Source of the DNA: Gadus chalcogrammus
Taxonomy: Eukaryota; Chordata; Actinopteri; Gadiformes; Gadidae
Length of the DNA: 64,000 nucleotides
Direction of reading: 5' to 3'
Assembly (NCBI RefSeq): GCF_026213295.1
Contig: NC_079418.1
Coordinates: 4,029,887 to 4,093,886, forward strand
Positions 1 to 11,703 of the stretch are shown here, piece after piece (position 1 is the stretch's first letter; the number at the start of each line of letters is the position of its first letter). A program made the position numbers and the translations under genes. The notes beneath the pieces were generated by a model. The model made no database searches, had not been told where the DNA came from, and saw nothing but the letters and a program-made list of their open reading frames with translations.

Positions 1-576
1 CTGCTTTCCAAGTTTGTAGAATCCATTCCATAATCAAAACGTCTAGTAGACCAATGGAAAGTAATAGCATGCACAGAGAAAGACCAATTATTGGTTCTCT
101 CTGTACCACCGACATGCAAAGCGTAGGCCTAAACCCAATGCAGAACCATAAAGGTCCACGACCCAGCCTACGTCGTAACCCCCTTGCGTTGCGTCAACGT
201 GTTACTTGCGAGAGAGACTTCTGATAGTAGGAGAACCTTTGTGTTGATTGTTGCTTTGACAAATAGTTTATTTTCATATTTATTTTCCTTGACTTGGCAA
301 CCACTTGTACCAGCATCACCAGCGCCCCAGAGCCCGGACCGCTGCATCCACGTAAAGTGACGCAACACAAAACAAAGAACATGGCTGAAATAGCCACGTC
401 ATAGTGGAAAATGCAATAAAAATGTCTAGCGAGAAATGTGTATTATTTTATTTTCATAAGTCGTTCAGTGATTGTATATGACGTTGAGTTTGTTCGTTAT
501 TATGAAATTCTTTCAGGTCTCACGAGAAAATGATTTGAATTTAACGTTTTCTATCGTAACTATGGTGGTTGATACC
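1..576. other. Flanking DNA left of the BEL element
   Basis: No coding exon or repeat terminus was recognised here. The last five bases (ATACC, 572-576) are the left target-site duplication of the retrotransposon that follows. Short open frames on the minus strand (168-397) have no recognisable domain. Confidence 0.5.
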
Positions 577-1538
577 TGTCGAGTCAAACTGTGGTTTTAA
601 CTTTACTTTGGGGTTTAAGAAAATACACTGAAAAAAAGAAGAAATTAACGGACAAAAAATAGTGATTTAATTTTAAATCGGGAGCGGAAGGACTCACCAG
701 CTCAACTAATGGTTGACGCAAAAATAAGCTACGTCATACACGCGACGCAGACACGAGCAGCAGGTGTTTTAACTGAGCTTCAAGGAGGCACGAGAGAGAA
801 CAAGAGAGCTGTTAGAAAACCACAGCAAACGCGTGTAATAAAAACTCTTGTATTGTACATACTGAACATCTTTGAAATCTGGAGAGGCAGCCGGTAAGAG
901 AATGTAGCCTACTTACGATCTTTTCCATCAAAGTCTGCCGCTGCTCCGGTAACGTTGTTTGTGCTATTAATAGCTTCTAACCGCAGCATTCGTTGCAAGT
1001 GGGGATGCTAATGTTGTCTGCCTATACCGTGAACTGTAAACTAAGTTGTCACTTGTTAGAAATAAGGTGATGGTGAGGCTGCAGTAGCCGTTTTTGTATA
1101 AGTGATGGTTTATGCATTTAATACTTTATCATTGAATGTTCCACAATTGAAAAATTTAAATTCTGCGTTGTTTGTGTACTTTTTAAGTTTAAAATTCCAG
1201 TATATTTTGTACAAGAATTTATATCTGAGAAAGTAAATTATTTTGCACATGTTGGTGTCGGTTTATTGTTGTGTGGATTGCTGATATTCATGTGTGTTTT
1301 CTATGTTTCTGTTTATCTTTAAAGGTTTTTTACCTAAAGGTTAATGGCAAGAAAATAGCGAGCTACTGTTTAACTGAAAATAAAAATGAAAGAAAAGTGA
1401 AAACGTAGCTACTGCCTGGGACTCAAGTCATTACATTTTGAGTAGAATCCAGTTTTCCCAAAACCTCCAATAGATGTCAGTTCCTCTTTCAAGTTGGGGA
1501 AAAAGTACAAAACAGCAAAAACCACAGACAACTTGGCA
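577..1538 (+). repeat. 5' LTR of BEL/Pao element
   Basis: The 962-bp LTR differs from the 3' copy by about eight substitutions and two small indels by eye, roughly 1 percent, so the insertion is young. A polyadenylation-type AATAAA lies at 837-842. A possible primer binding site starting TGGAACC lies at 1564, about 25 bases past the LTR, which is farther than usual, so that assignment is weak. Confidence 0.92.
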
Positions 1539-1654
1539 GTAAAAAACCGAGGAGTCCAGGAACTGGAACCAAGGAAAATCAAAGACGGATTAAAATCCAA
1601 ATAACAAACAAACTCTTATCTTGTCACCTACGCGTCACCTGCAACAGGGAAAAG

Positions 1655-3709
1655 ATGGCGGAGGAGCTGAAAATGGAGAGAACAGTGGCGAAGAGAGCAT
1701 TTTCTCGTCTGGCCAACAGCTTGCAGAGGACCTACGAGGATCTCTCTGAGCAGGAGCTTGAAAATGGGTTTAATGCACTCTCTAAAGCTGCTGAAAAAGT
1801 CTTAGAGGTAAATGATGACTTGGAAGCCAAGCTCATTGCTGACAAAGAGGCGGAGCTGGGCGCTGAAGAAGAAGCAGTGTTAACAGAACAGCAAAAGGCC
1901 GACCTGTCAAACACTGCCATTGAAAATGCATCTAAATTGAAGGAAATCAAACATCTTGTCCAAAACGTGCTGTGGTCCAACTCTGGCGCCAATGAGGTTT
2001 TCACGTCACTGGAAGTCGCAGAGTCAGAGTGCAAGCGCACTGCTGCAGTATACCGAAGTACGAAACAAGAGGCCTATGATTTCATGCTCAACCACTTGCA
2101 AGACCTCACAAAGACGGCAAAAGGATTGCATGATCGCTGGAAGCGATGGATTCCATCAGATCAGAAAAGAGTCATCCAAGACCGACTTAGAGAGCTAGAC
2201 CTCACAGTTCCTGTGCTTGTGTCTATGAAGGCTGAATTCATACAGGTAAAGCTGAAAGAAGAGGATAAAAGACAGACGTGGACTGCCCCCCTAAATCCTA
2301 CCATGCCCACAATCAGGTTAAAGCCAATAGCTCTCCCCAAGTTCTCTGGCGTTAAATGAGATTTACATAGATGGAGGAAAGATTGGGAAGCACTGCAAAG
2401 GCAAAGTGAACCCACAGGCTCAAGAGAGGTGAAGAAATTCCAGTTGCTGGACAGCCTGGATGAAAGAATCACCAGAGACCTCAGGCTCACCACCTACAAC
2501 ACCGCAGAAGACGTTTTCCGTGTCCTTGGAAATCGCTATGGAAACCAAACCGCCATCGCCATTGAAATTGTGGAAGAGTTGCAGAAAATGCCAGCTGTTA
2601 GGAGTCACCAACCACGAAAGATAGTGGAATTGATTCAAGCAGTTGAGAAGGCATTGCAGGATTTGAGTGACCTGGGAGACACAGGGGCAATCAAGAATCC
2701 GTTGGTCATAAAGTCCATCGAATGTAAGCTTCCTGAAAATCTGAAGAAGGAATGGCTTGTCTATGTTGCTGATAGTCGGAATGCTGTGTTCCCAGACAAC
2801 AGATTTGACAGTCTGTTGGCATTCCTGAAAGAGCAAGAGTTCATTTACGAGCAACTCGAGCAACTGATGGATGAGGAACCAAGAAAAGAAGCAAGATCTG
2901 ATTCAAGACACGCCACAACAAGAGCCACAAAGTCTGATGGTGCCCAGGCAGGATGTGTCATCTGTGGTGACGAGAAGCACAGAGCAAAGCTGTATTTCTG
3001 CAAGAAATTTCGAGCCCTAAAGCCAGCAGAGAGGAATGCTGCCGTAAAGGAGCTAGGGGCATGTGAGAGGTGCCTCGAAATCCATGATGACTTGGCATTC
3101 TGCAAACCCACCTTTCTCTGTAGGCATCCAGACTGCAAAGATGGTCGTGATCATCACTACTACCTGTGTCCAAATGCTGATGAAAGAAGCAGTGCTGTCC
3201 AGAACAGGGGTAGACGCCATTCTGGGGAAGCAAAGGAAAAGTACACTGCTGACCAGGAGGACTTCATAAGAAAACTCTCCCCAGAACTTGCAAAACAGTG
3301 TCGGGATGCCTTCTCGAACGCCGCCTCAAAGACCCTCAGCACAGTCACCAAGCCATCAAGCCTTCTCATTGAAGGTGGTCTACAAGGGTTCCCGGTCATA
3401 ATGATGCTCCTTGAAGTAACAGCCAATGCTGGACAGAAGATCGGGACCTTGATCGACCTGGCATCGGACACGAACTACATCACCCACAAAGCTGCAAGCA
3501 AGCTGAACCTCAGAAGCGAGGAAGTCACCCTTGTTGTCCATGGGGTTGGGGGGATGAAGGCTCACGTGGAAACGAAGAGGTACCTGTTAAAGATCAGAGT
3601 AGAGACTCCCAGAGGAACCCTTCAATCCCACCAGTTGATTTGCTATGGACAACATTGCAGTTGTCTACAAGGGCGTAACCGCGAGACAACTGCAAAAGTT
3701 CTTTCCTGA
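1655..3709 (+). pseudogene. BEL gag and aspartic protease, interrupted by a stop
   Basis: The first frame (1655-2359) is a charged, coiled-coil-like gag N-terminus. An in-frame TGA at 2357-2359 interrupts it, and the same frame reopens and runs through 2429-3709. The TGA sits where a CGA arginine codon would fit, so a C-to-T change is the likely cause. The second part carries the gag core, a Cys/His-rich region (CVICGDEKH, then CERCLEIHDD and CRHPDCKDGRDHHYYLC) and an aspartic-protease-like site, LIDLASDTNY, in which the usual glycine of DxGS is replaced by alanine. The frame then shifts near 3640-3650 into the RT frame. Confidence 0.85.
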
Positions 3710-5402
3710 CATCCCAGCCGATGACCTCACAAGACCCAAGGAGATAAGCTTGCTGATTAGTCACAGAGAGGGTAAGCTGGCACCTCAGCGAATTCGAGTT
3801 GTTGGAGACCTTGTGCTGTGGGACGGACCATTGGGGAAGACCGTTGGAGGGACTCACCCAGACCTGTTTGAGAGCATCGCCGTGTCAGCCCACGCATCCA
3901 ACACTCACTTCGCCAGGTCAATGAGGACCGCCGCCAGTAAATATGAGGAACTCCCCGCCAGGATCTTAAAGCAGCAGCAAACAAACAGTCGTATCTGCCA
4001 CGACATCCAGGAGTCAACCACCTTCACAACTGGGCAAGACTTCCTGGAATGGTGGAGATGGGACAGTATTGGCGCTGCCTGCGATCCAAGGTGTGGGGGC
4101 TGTCGATGTGGAAACTGCCAGCCAGGTGGGAAAGAGATGACCCTTGCTGAGGAACGGGAACTCGAGGTAGTGAGAGACGGACTCACGTACGTCGCAGGTG
4201 ACTGCCACAGCAAGGATCCGCATTGGCATGCCAAGTACCCCTGGATAGAAGACCCAGTTTCACTCCCTCAGTTCATGCACCTTGAGGAGGAGCACCGGGT
4301 ACTCCAGCAGGACAGCTATGTCGATGATGTCCTGACATCACAAAATGACCTCGACCGCCTGAGAGCCATCACTGCAAACGTCGAGAGCATCCTGAAGGCT
4401 GGAGGATTTCAGCTCAAGCCGTGGGTGTTCTCTGAGCAAAGTGGGAGGCAGGACGAGCCAGACAACAGCGCAAGAGCCAAAGAGGGAACCTTGGTCCTCC
4501 CAAATCAAATGGGTGATGACGACAATAAGGCACTCGGCCTTGGCTACATTGTTGGGGAAGACAGGCTTCATGTCATGACTTCCATACATTTCTCAAAGAG
4601 GAAGCAAAAGATGCGGCTTGGTCAGAACCTCCTGCAAGAACAGGTTAGGCCTCAGACTCCCAATCCCCTGACAAGAAGAGAGTTGCTCAGTCAGGTGGCT
4701 GGATTGTATGACCCAAGTGGCCTGGTGACGCCTGCAAAGCAGAAGGGAGCTATCCTGGTGCGCCAAGCATTCCAAGAGGCAAAAAACAAAAGTTGCCCAG
4801 CTAAAGACACATGGGACACAGCGCTCTCGGAGGGCCTCAGGGAAGATGCAATTGAGCTTTTTGAACAATATGTCCAGCTCGGCAAGGTCAAATTCACCAG
4901 GGCTCTAACTCCTTCATGCCATACCGGTAAGCCGTGGGCAGCTACATTCTCAGATGGGAGCGAGCATGCCTACGGAGCAGTGATGTATCTGAGGTGGAGC
5001 TCTGATCAAGGCCCCATCATCAAGCTGGTGGAGTCTAAAGCCAAACTAACCCCTTTGGATCAGAAGGGCGATGCTGTGAAATCAGAGGTATGTGGAGCAG
5101 TGTTTGCGTCCCGCCTGAAGAGGTACTTTGAAAAGCACAGCCAAATCAAAGTTGAGAAGTGGTTCCATCTTGTCGACAGCCAGACCGTTCTTGGCGCAAT
5201 CCAAAGAGAGAGCTATGGCTATCAAACTTTCTTTGCAAATCGGATAGGAGAAATCCAAAGCAACTCACAAGTCCAGGACTGGTGGTGGATCCCTGGTCCG
5301 CAGAACATTGCAGACCTAATCACGAGAGGAAGCGGCCCCAAACAACTTGATGAAGACTCAGTGGCAAAATGGTCCAGAGTTCCTGAGCCTTCCTGTGTGT
5401 GA
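3645..5402 (+). pseudogene. BEL pol remnant: RT edge with YVDD, and RNase H
   Basis: The frame starts inside pol after a frameshift. It runs through the linker and first RT residues (PWIEDPVSLP), then jumps at about 4270 directly to the YVDD-containing strand (SYVDDVLTS). Several hundred bases coding the RT fingers and palm are therefore deleted. RNase H follows, with FSDGSEHAYGA and a VESKAKLTPL segment and later acidic residues. Another frameshift near 5350-5390 moves the reading to the frame of 5347-5829, which continues the pre-integrase region and stops without any integrase DDE core. Confidence 0.85.
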
Positions 5403-5774
5403 GTGGCCGATCAAATCTGCAAAAGAAATTGCTACTGCTGCCAGAGAGAGCATCAACAAACTGCAAAAGAAAGCCTTTGTCGCTGCTCTGACGAGGGCCC
5501 AGGTAATGGGACCAGGACGGAAAGGGGACCATGTCCAAGTAGATCAACAGAGACCACCCGCAGGGTCAGCAATCCAAAGCCTTGTGGACATCAAACGGTT
5601 CAGCAGCCTTACCAGACTTGTTAAGACCATTGCTTGGATCTGGAGGGCAGCTAGAAGGTTCCTTGGACCAAACTGGATCCCGAATAGACCAAAGTGGGAG
5701 GTCTCTTTTAAATTGAGTTTGACTTTGAGGTGGCGACCTTCCCAGTATGTCTACCGGAAAGATCGAGTGGGAGG

Positions 5775-6737
5775 TGTCGAGTCAAACTGTGGTTTTAATT
5801 TTACTTTGGGGTTTAAGAAAATACACTGAAAAAAAGAAGAAATTAACGGACAAAAAATAGTGATTTAATTTTAAATCGGGAGCGGAAGGACTCACCAGCT
5901 CAACTAATGGTTGACGCAAAAATAAGCTACGTCATACACGCGACGCAGACACGAGCAGCAGGTGTTTTAACTGAGCTTCAAGGAGGCACGAGAGAGAACA
6001 AGAGAGCTGTTAGAAAACCACAACAAACGCGTGCAATAAAAACTCTTGTATTGTACATACTGAACATCTTTGAAATCTGGAGAGGCAGCCGGTAAGAGAA
6101 TGTAGCCTACTTACGATCTTTTCCATCAAAGTCTGCCGCTGCTCCGGTAACGTTGTTTGTGCTATTAATAGCTTCTAACCGCAGCATTCGTTGCAAGTGG
6201 GGATGCTAATGTTGTCTGCCTATACCGTGAACTGTAAACTAAGTTGTCACTTGTTAGAAATAAGGTGATGGTGAGGCTGCAGTAGCCGTTTTTGTATAAG
6301 TGATGGTTTATGCATTTAATACTTTATTATTGAATGTTCCACAATTGAAAATTTAAATTCTGCGTTGTTTGTGTACTTTTTAAGTTTAAAATTCCAGTAT
6401 ATTTTGTACAAGAATTTATATCTGAGAAAGTCAATTATTTTGCACATGTTGGTGTCGGTTTATTGTTGTGTGGATTGCTGATATTCATGTGTGTTTTCTA
6501 TGTTTCTGTTTATCTTTAAAGGTTTTTTACCTAAAGGTTAATGGCAAGAGAAAATAGCGAGCTACTGTTTAACTGAAAATAAAAAGGAAAGAAAAGTGAA
6601 AACGTAGCTACTGCCTGGGACTCAAGTCATTACATTTTGAGTAGAATCCAGTTTTCCCAAAACCTCCAATAGATGTCAGTTCCTCTTTCAAGTTGGGGAA
6701 AAAGTACAAAACAGCAAAAACCACGGACAACTTGACA
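5775..6737 (+). repeat. 3' LTR of BEL/Pao element
   Basis: This is a direct copy of 577-1538, 963 bp long, ending CTTGACA and followed by the ATACC duplication at 6738-6742. A purine-rich stretch (GTGGGAGG) directly precedes it and can serve as the polypurine tract. Confidence 0.92.
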
Positions 6738-6742
6738 ATACC

Positions 6743-7378
6743 CTTCAGACCCGTTCACCCTAACACTACTTACAGTACATAGATACATGTGATTCAAGGA
6801 GTACGTCCCTATAAAACAATAATGCAAAAAAAATGCAAAACATGACGGTAACTAAGTAAGTCAAACCGTCCAATCTAAAGGCTCAACTTAACCACTCCCA
6901 CTACTCATTTCCACCAATGCAAAGCGAACAAAACTGAGTAGGGGAGGGCGTAGCCTAACTAGTTTGTGAACGACCCAGAGAAACGCAACGCAAATTCAAT
7001 GTATACATGTATGAGGCTTTAATAAAATCCCGGACAATTTTGAAATTCCGCCACACATTTCTTTAAAAGTGTCTCAAAAAGAGGGCATGTCCGGGCATAG
7101 GAGGACGTCTGGTTACCCTACGTACGAGAGAGAAAGAGAGATTTACATATTTACTGATAGATTGATTGATAGATAGGTAACAACTCTATTAATCCCCCAT
7201 AGGGGGATATCTATCTGTGGATCAGCATTGTTTTTGTAGTGTTTATGTTTCATTATTATCTGGGTTGGTAATGCCTATAGCTCAGCTCTTTACTTCACAA
7301 AGGGTTTTAGATGTTTCCAACATTTATATTTATTTATTTATATAAGCAGGTCTCTAAATAGTTTGGCCCATAGGGGGC
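6743..7378. other. Non-coding spacer, possible transposon ends
   Basis: No gene is visible. The text around 7070-7120 (GGGCATGTCCGGGCA, then GGACGTCTGGTTACCCTA) resembles the terminus of a repeat common in fish, and 7185-7210 has an inverted CCCCCATAGGGGG. Neither could be extended into a complete element. Confidence 0.35.
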
Positions 7379-7381
7379 GTG

Positions 7382-7453
<72 letters not shown>

Positions 7454-7465
7454 TGTGTGTGTGTG
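7379..7465. repeat. GTGC/GT microsatellite
   Basis: A run of GT is followed by GTGC tetramers and GT again. It is simple repeat and explains the cysteine/valine-rich open frames over it. Confidence 0.95.
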
Positions 7466-7521
7466 CAGTAGAAGCCAGCACTTGTCAGCCGTTGGAGAAC
7501 AGAGCGATGGGATGTCTTCAC

Positions 7522-8294
7522 CTTCTTACGCCGGGATTCCACCGCACGCGTTACGGCCGCGTTACGGCTGCGGCACGGAACGGCTGCGACTCTGCCCTGC
7601 TTGCATTTCCACCGGGCGCGTTACGGCAGTGGAACAGCAGCCGTATTCAGGCGAGATCGCGAGATCACGCGATAATCCTAAACCTAATGTACTGTGACCT
7701 TCCACTCCCAAAACTACTGCAATTAAATGCCACGCTTTATCCTTCCGGCCATTGTCCTTATAAAAAGGATGATTTGGTACATAAATGACTTCATGTTGCT
7801 GAACCTTGACAATGAGTCTCTCCTCGACCCTTTGATTGATTGACTGCTGACCTGGTGCCACCGGTCATGACGTAATAATGTTGATGTGAAGTTGTGATAG
7901 GCTACATGAGCTGAGTATATACTTTTTCACTTCCTGCCCTGCTCGATTTGCTCTGTTGAATTTGAGGTGGTTCAGCAACGGCTTGCGGCAAAAATATAAA
8001 TGCTACGGAATGATAGCGCTGCGCCGCGGCGAGCCGCTCCCGGGACGCTGCTGAGACGTTCTGCAACTGCGCCCGGTGGAAATGGACTCATTGATTAAAG
8101 TTGAACCTATCTGCTGCGGTGACCGCGGCCAAGACGTGCCGCAGCCGTAACGCTGTCGTAACGCGTCCGGTGGAATCTGGCCTTTACACATGCTGATCTG
8201 CATCAGAGCGTAGCCAATCAGAGCCTCCCGGATGTCCCGGTCCTTCTGCTGCCGGAAGCGCTGCACGTCCACCCAGGCCCCGCCCACGCACACC
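7522..8294 (-). pseudogene. Small exon split by a MITE (sorting-nexin-like, tentative)
   Basis: On the minus strand an exon starts at 8294 after a TG-rich tract and CAG acceptor. It reads GAWVDVQRFRQQKDRDIRE followed by ALIGYALMQISMCK. A 655-bp MITE (7529-8183) with a TTA duplication then interrupts it. With one TTA and the MITE left out, the codons run TGT AAG AAG and meet a GTGAAG donor at 7521, so the insertion lies four bases from the exon end. The amphipathic, charged helix resembles the last helix of a SNX-BAR protein. That identity is a guess from composition; the exon structure is better supported than the name. Confidence 0.5.
7529..8183. mobile_element. Harbinger-type MITE, copy A
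   Basis: The terminal inverted repeats read CGCCGGGATTCCACCG on the left and AGGCCAGATTCCACCGG on the reversed right end. The 3-bp duplication TTA is at 7526-7528 and 8184-8186, as expected for PIF/Harbinger. The interior is GC-rich with subterminal GCGTTACGGCTGCGG-like repeats. It has no transposase and shares most of its length with 14870-15534. Confidence 0.85.

Positions 8295-8297
<3 letters not shown>

Positions 8298-8384
<87 letters not shown>
8298..8384. repeat. CA microsatellite
   Basis: An uninterrupted CA run on the + strand. It lies directly upstream of the split exon on the minus strand and forms its TG-rich pre-acceptor tract. Confidence 0.95.
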
Positions 8385-8386
<2 letters not shown>

Positions 8387-8442
8387 CCCCCTCACCCCCA
8401 CCCTCCATACGACGCAGACCACCTCCGCCTGGGGCCTCGCCT

Positions 8443-8727
8443 CACGCCTCGTGCCCACTGCACCGTCAGTCAGAGGACTCAGAAGGCGTGGCTGACGGAT
8501 GGTGGAGTTTTCCGGGGTCGTCAGAGCCCGAGTAGTGACACAGTGCTTAAATTTGCATACAAAATCTGATTGGATGACGGATCCGTCGCTGCCGAAAAAG
8601 TTGAAAAATTTACATCTTTTTGACGGAGCCTTCAGCGCACGGATCCACAATGCATTGCGCGTCCGTCCCCATTCAAATTCAATGGGGATCAGTCAAAGGA
8701 CGGAGGCAGTGGGCACGAGGGACGTTA
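8443..8727. mobile_element. MITE, GTGCCCACTGCACCGTCAG family, copy 1
   Basis: The ends are ACGCCTCGTGCCCACTGC and, reversed, ACGTCCCTCGTGCCCACTGC. The internal CATTGCGCGTCCGTCCCC and TTGGATGACGGA motifs are shared with a second copy at 48651-49036. There is no coding capacity. Confidence 0.75.
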
Positions 8728-9532
8728 CCCTGGAGGAGGAGGGGAGGTGGGGGAGGAGTCACAGAGAACCCCCTGCTGACGTCGCTGCTGGCCCCACCCA
8801 CCTCCGCCCGCCGGTCACCACGGCGATGCCCTCTGCCGCTGTCCCACGTCGACCTGGACCTGGATGAGTCCCATGTCTGACCTCCCCCCGCGACCTTTGA
8901 CCAAGGGGGGGGGGGGGGGGGGGGGTCACACGGGAAGACGCTCTGTCGCCACGGAGACGGGAACGCGCTGCTAGCATGCTAGCTAGGGATGCTACAGAAT
9001 AGCCTGAGTATCGTAACAACTTACAAACTTTTCTTGAACTTTTAACTTTCAACTATAAAGCAAAAAAAGTTAAAGGATACTTTTGTATATTTAAACTATA
9101 TTTGTAATACACTAAAGTATACTATATTATACTATATCACCTTAGTTAGTTGGAACAATTTTATTAACATGAACTTGGGAAACTAGCTCCCCCTCCAGGA
9201 AACCAAAGGACTCTGATCCATCCCTTCAAAAACCTACTGAGCCCTACTGAGACCTACTGAGGCCTACTGTTAACAGTAGAGCAAAATAAATACAAGGACT
9301 AAAATCGTAGAAGAAGCAGGCATAGCAAATCATCAACAGGTGTGCACGTATCTTTAATAACTGAACATGTTCTGCGGCCGTTTGTTTCCCAAGAGAACAC
9401 AAGCAATAAAGATTCAGTTTAAAGTAATTTACAGAATGCAACATTATCCCACAGACCTCTTTGTTATTATGAATAAAATATAAAATCTGCTTTAAAGCAG
9501 GTGTAAATCAGGATTAAGACAAAAATGATTAT

Positions 9533-9534
<2 letters not shown>
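8728..9534. other. Non-coding spacer
   Basis: This holds a GC-rich stretch, a G homopolymer near 8905-8926 and AT-rich DNA. No exon or element terminus is supported. Confidence 0.4.

Positions 9535-9613
<79 letters not shown>
9535..9613. repeat. CA microsatellite
   Basis: A pure CA run of about 78 bases in non-coding DNA. Confidence 0.95.
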
Positions 9614-9614
<1 letters not shown>

Positions 9615-10054
9615 ATTTATTGGATCTGGTTTGGTTGAGAGCAGTTTGTACTAAAGTAACCACATTTATAAAGTGTATTCATTTCATATTGAAGACAAGT
9701 AAAAGCTTTATTCATACTTCATGGAGACAAAGCTGTGTCACCCTGTCTGAGAACAGGAAGAGGAAGTGGGGAGATGACATCACAGTCAGCAGAACTTCCT
9801 TCACTTGGATGTGACAGGATCTTAATCAAATGCTCCTTTCTCAAAAGCTACAACTCAATGAGATATTGTTTGGTTAGAGTCAGGATAAGTCTGCTGTGTT
9901 TAGTACGCTAAGACCGTTTCTTCACAGGTTCTAACATTGTGTAGAATCAGGGAATGTTTTGTCAGCAGGGAAAGAGCAACAGAAATGCATCAGGCAGGAG
10001 CAGCACTTACTGAAAGCTAGAATAACCAGTTCGAAGAAGAGGCTGATAACTCAC

Positions 10055-10231
10055 CTGAGAGTTTCCAGTGTACATACAGTGTTGACTCCCCAGTCCAGCA
10101 GAGAGCAGCTTCACTCCTGAATCCTGCAGATCATTGATACTCAGGTCCAGCTCTCTCAGACTAGAGGAGTCTGAGCTGAGAACTGAGGCCAGAGCTTCAC
10201 AGCATCTCTCTGACAGATGACAGCCATTGAG
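10055..10231 (-). pseudogene. LRR exon of a fish NLR gene
   Basis: The minus strand encodes one leucine-rich repeat: [20 protein letters not shown], then a [20 protein letters not shown] stretch and a short tail. It ends at a GTGAGT donor (10054). The [13 protein letters not shown] pattern is the ribonuclease-inhibitor-type repeat found in fish NLR-C receptors. The exon's upstream edge abuts the L1-like LINE. It lies downstream, in gene orientation, of the NACHT pieces at 14.6-19.05 kb, so it probably belongs to the same locus. Confidence 0.8.
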
Positions 10232-10548
10232 CCTTTACACGCAATAAATAGAACATGTCAGGAACTGCGATCAAAACAACAGAAAGCTTTAAGTTATTCC
10301 ATAATAAAGATTGATAATGCATTATTACTTCCCATTGCGTTGTCAGACCATAAGGGAATACTCTGTCAGGCTACTTTGAGTCCTATAATGAAAGGCGCCG
10401 CTAGATGGCGCTTTTATAACACATTATTAGGCAATGAGGATTATAGATCACAATTCTTGACCCAACTAAATGAATTCCTTGAATTCAACATAGGCTCAGT
10501 TGAGGACCCTAGAGTCTTATGGGATGCTGTTAAAGGTTTCATAAGAAG

Positions 10549-11703
10549 CAGTGGAGGCTTCTCCATTGAGGAGAGGGAGGAAGATCCTCCCTAACATTGT
10601 TGAGAATAAAAAATGTAGATTGCCCAGACTATTGTAATGAATGAATGCCCTTAAATATGACTACTTTATTGCCTTTGAATATATAATGTTCGTTTCCCTG
10701 GGTAAAGGGACATTAGCACCCCCTATCGCCTATTGACAATTACTTCAGGGAGGAACGTCCTCCCTTTGCCACCGTTCACTCCCATTCATTTTCCCGAAAG
10801 TACTGGCGGCCGGTGGATAACATGGGTTTCAATGGGAGAGAGGAGGAAAATCCTCCTCTGAGTGGGTGGGACCTTAAGGGGTCTGATTCGCGCAAAAATC
10901 TATCCGTCTGCGCTATGAACCAATAAGCAGGATCCCTGGATGTTGAGCAGTGTTGCCAGATTGGTCAGATTTCCCACCCAATTGGGCTACTTTTAACCAT
11001 GTTAGGCTGGAAAGATCATCATTGGGCGGGAAATCTACCCAATCTGGCAACGCTGTCGATAGCAAACCCGGTCTGCATTGCCGCGGCCGTGTTCAGTCTG
11101 AATGACGCAGAGCAAGTGAAATCTGCGATAGCGAGATCCTAAATGCACAATGGAAACATTGGAAACGGAGGACATTGTTAACATCTTATTACAAAAAGCA
11201 TTCCATTCATTCAGTTACAGTGCTAAGTTAGCGACCAAAGAAAGAGGTAGACCACTTCCCAAAATCAAGGTCACCAGAAGTAATGGCAACGTCAGTGTTG
11301 TGAGTGCTACATGGTTTGCTAGGTACGCATGACTTACTGGTAGCATTACAAGCAATTGTAACTGAAAATAAACATAGCTAAATAACTTCAGTCAGTGAGG
11401 GCAAAAATAGGCCCAATGATAGGCCCAGATTTTTTGATTTACTTTTACAAATCAATAGTAGGCCTGATTTGACTAATATGCTTTGCATCCTTTCCTTCTC
11501 AAATTACAGTGATGCCACTGGTGGCTTTGTATACATTTTGTTCACATAACTCCCTCCCTGCTATTTTGTAGTTCACCAAAACACCCTGAAACAACTTGAG
11601 TCTCACATTCTTATGCCACCATACACCAACAGTGCAAGCAGGCCAATGGCAACCAAGCGCGCAGTCCTTCCTCCCTCACTTTAAAAACCACCAGCCGCCA
11701 CTG
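10549..11703 (+). mobile_element. hAT transposon inserted in the LINE
   Basis: The perfect 8-bp duplication ATAAGAAG flanks it at 10541-10548 and 11704-11711. The ends are CAGTGGAGGCT and, reversed, CAGTGGCGGCTGGTGG, the usual CAGTG hAT start. The LINE coding sequence reads on across the junctions, which proves the order of insertion. It has only a short transposase fragment. Confidence 0.92.
11150..11332 (+). pseudogene. hAT transposase N-terminal fragment
   Basis: This 60-codon frame starts METLETEDIVNILLQKAF and contains KERGRPLPKIKVTRSNGN. That resembles the N-terminus of ZMYM1-like hAT transposases, before the TTF-type zinc finger. Nothing after it codes for the catalytic region, so the 1.15-kb element is an internally deleted derivative. 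Confidence 0.55.

Larger units (their letters stand above)
577..6737 (+). mobile_element. BEL/Pao LTR retrotransposon, internally deleted
   Basis: Two direct LTRs (577-1538 and 5775-6737) begin TGTCGAG and end CA. They are flanked by a perfect 5-bp duplication, ATACC, at 572-576 and 6738-6742; five base pairs is usual for BEL/Pao. The interior reads gag, zinc-knuckle-like Cys/His region, aspartic protease, a residual RT with a YVDD box, and RNase H, which is BEL/Pao order. Most of the RT palm and all of the integrase catalytic domain are missing, and the frame is broken three times. The copy cannot be autonomous although its LTRs are almost identical. Confidence 0.93.

Noticed and set aside
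2429..2431. Independent start of a second gag protein
   Set aside because: The frame is the same as 1655-2359; the TGA between them is better read as a nonsense change.
577..6737. Endogenous retrovirus with envelope gene
   Set aside because: Gag/protease/RT type is BEL/Pao, and no envelope-like frame lies between RNase H and the 3' LTR.
7354..7788. Cysteine- and valine-rich open frames
   Set aside because: They are translations of the GTGC/GT microsatellite; no independent coding signal.
8003..8650. 215-codon minus-strand frame as one gene
   Set aside because: Most of it is CA microsatellite and MITE sequence; only the 36-codon exon within it looks real.
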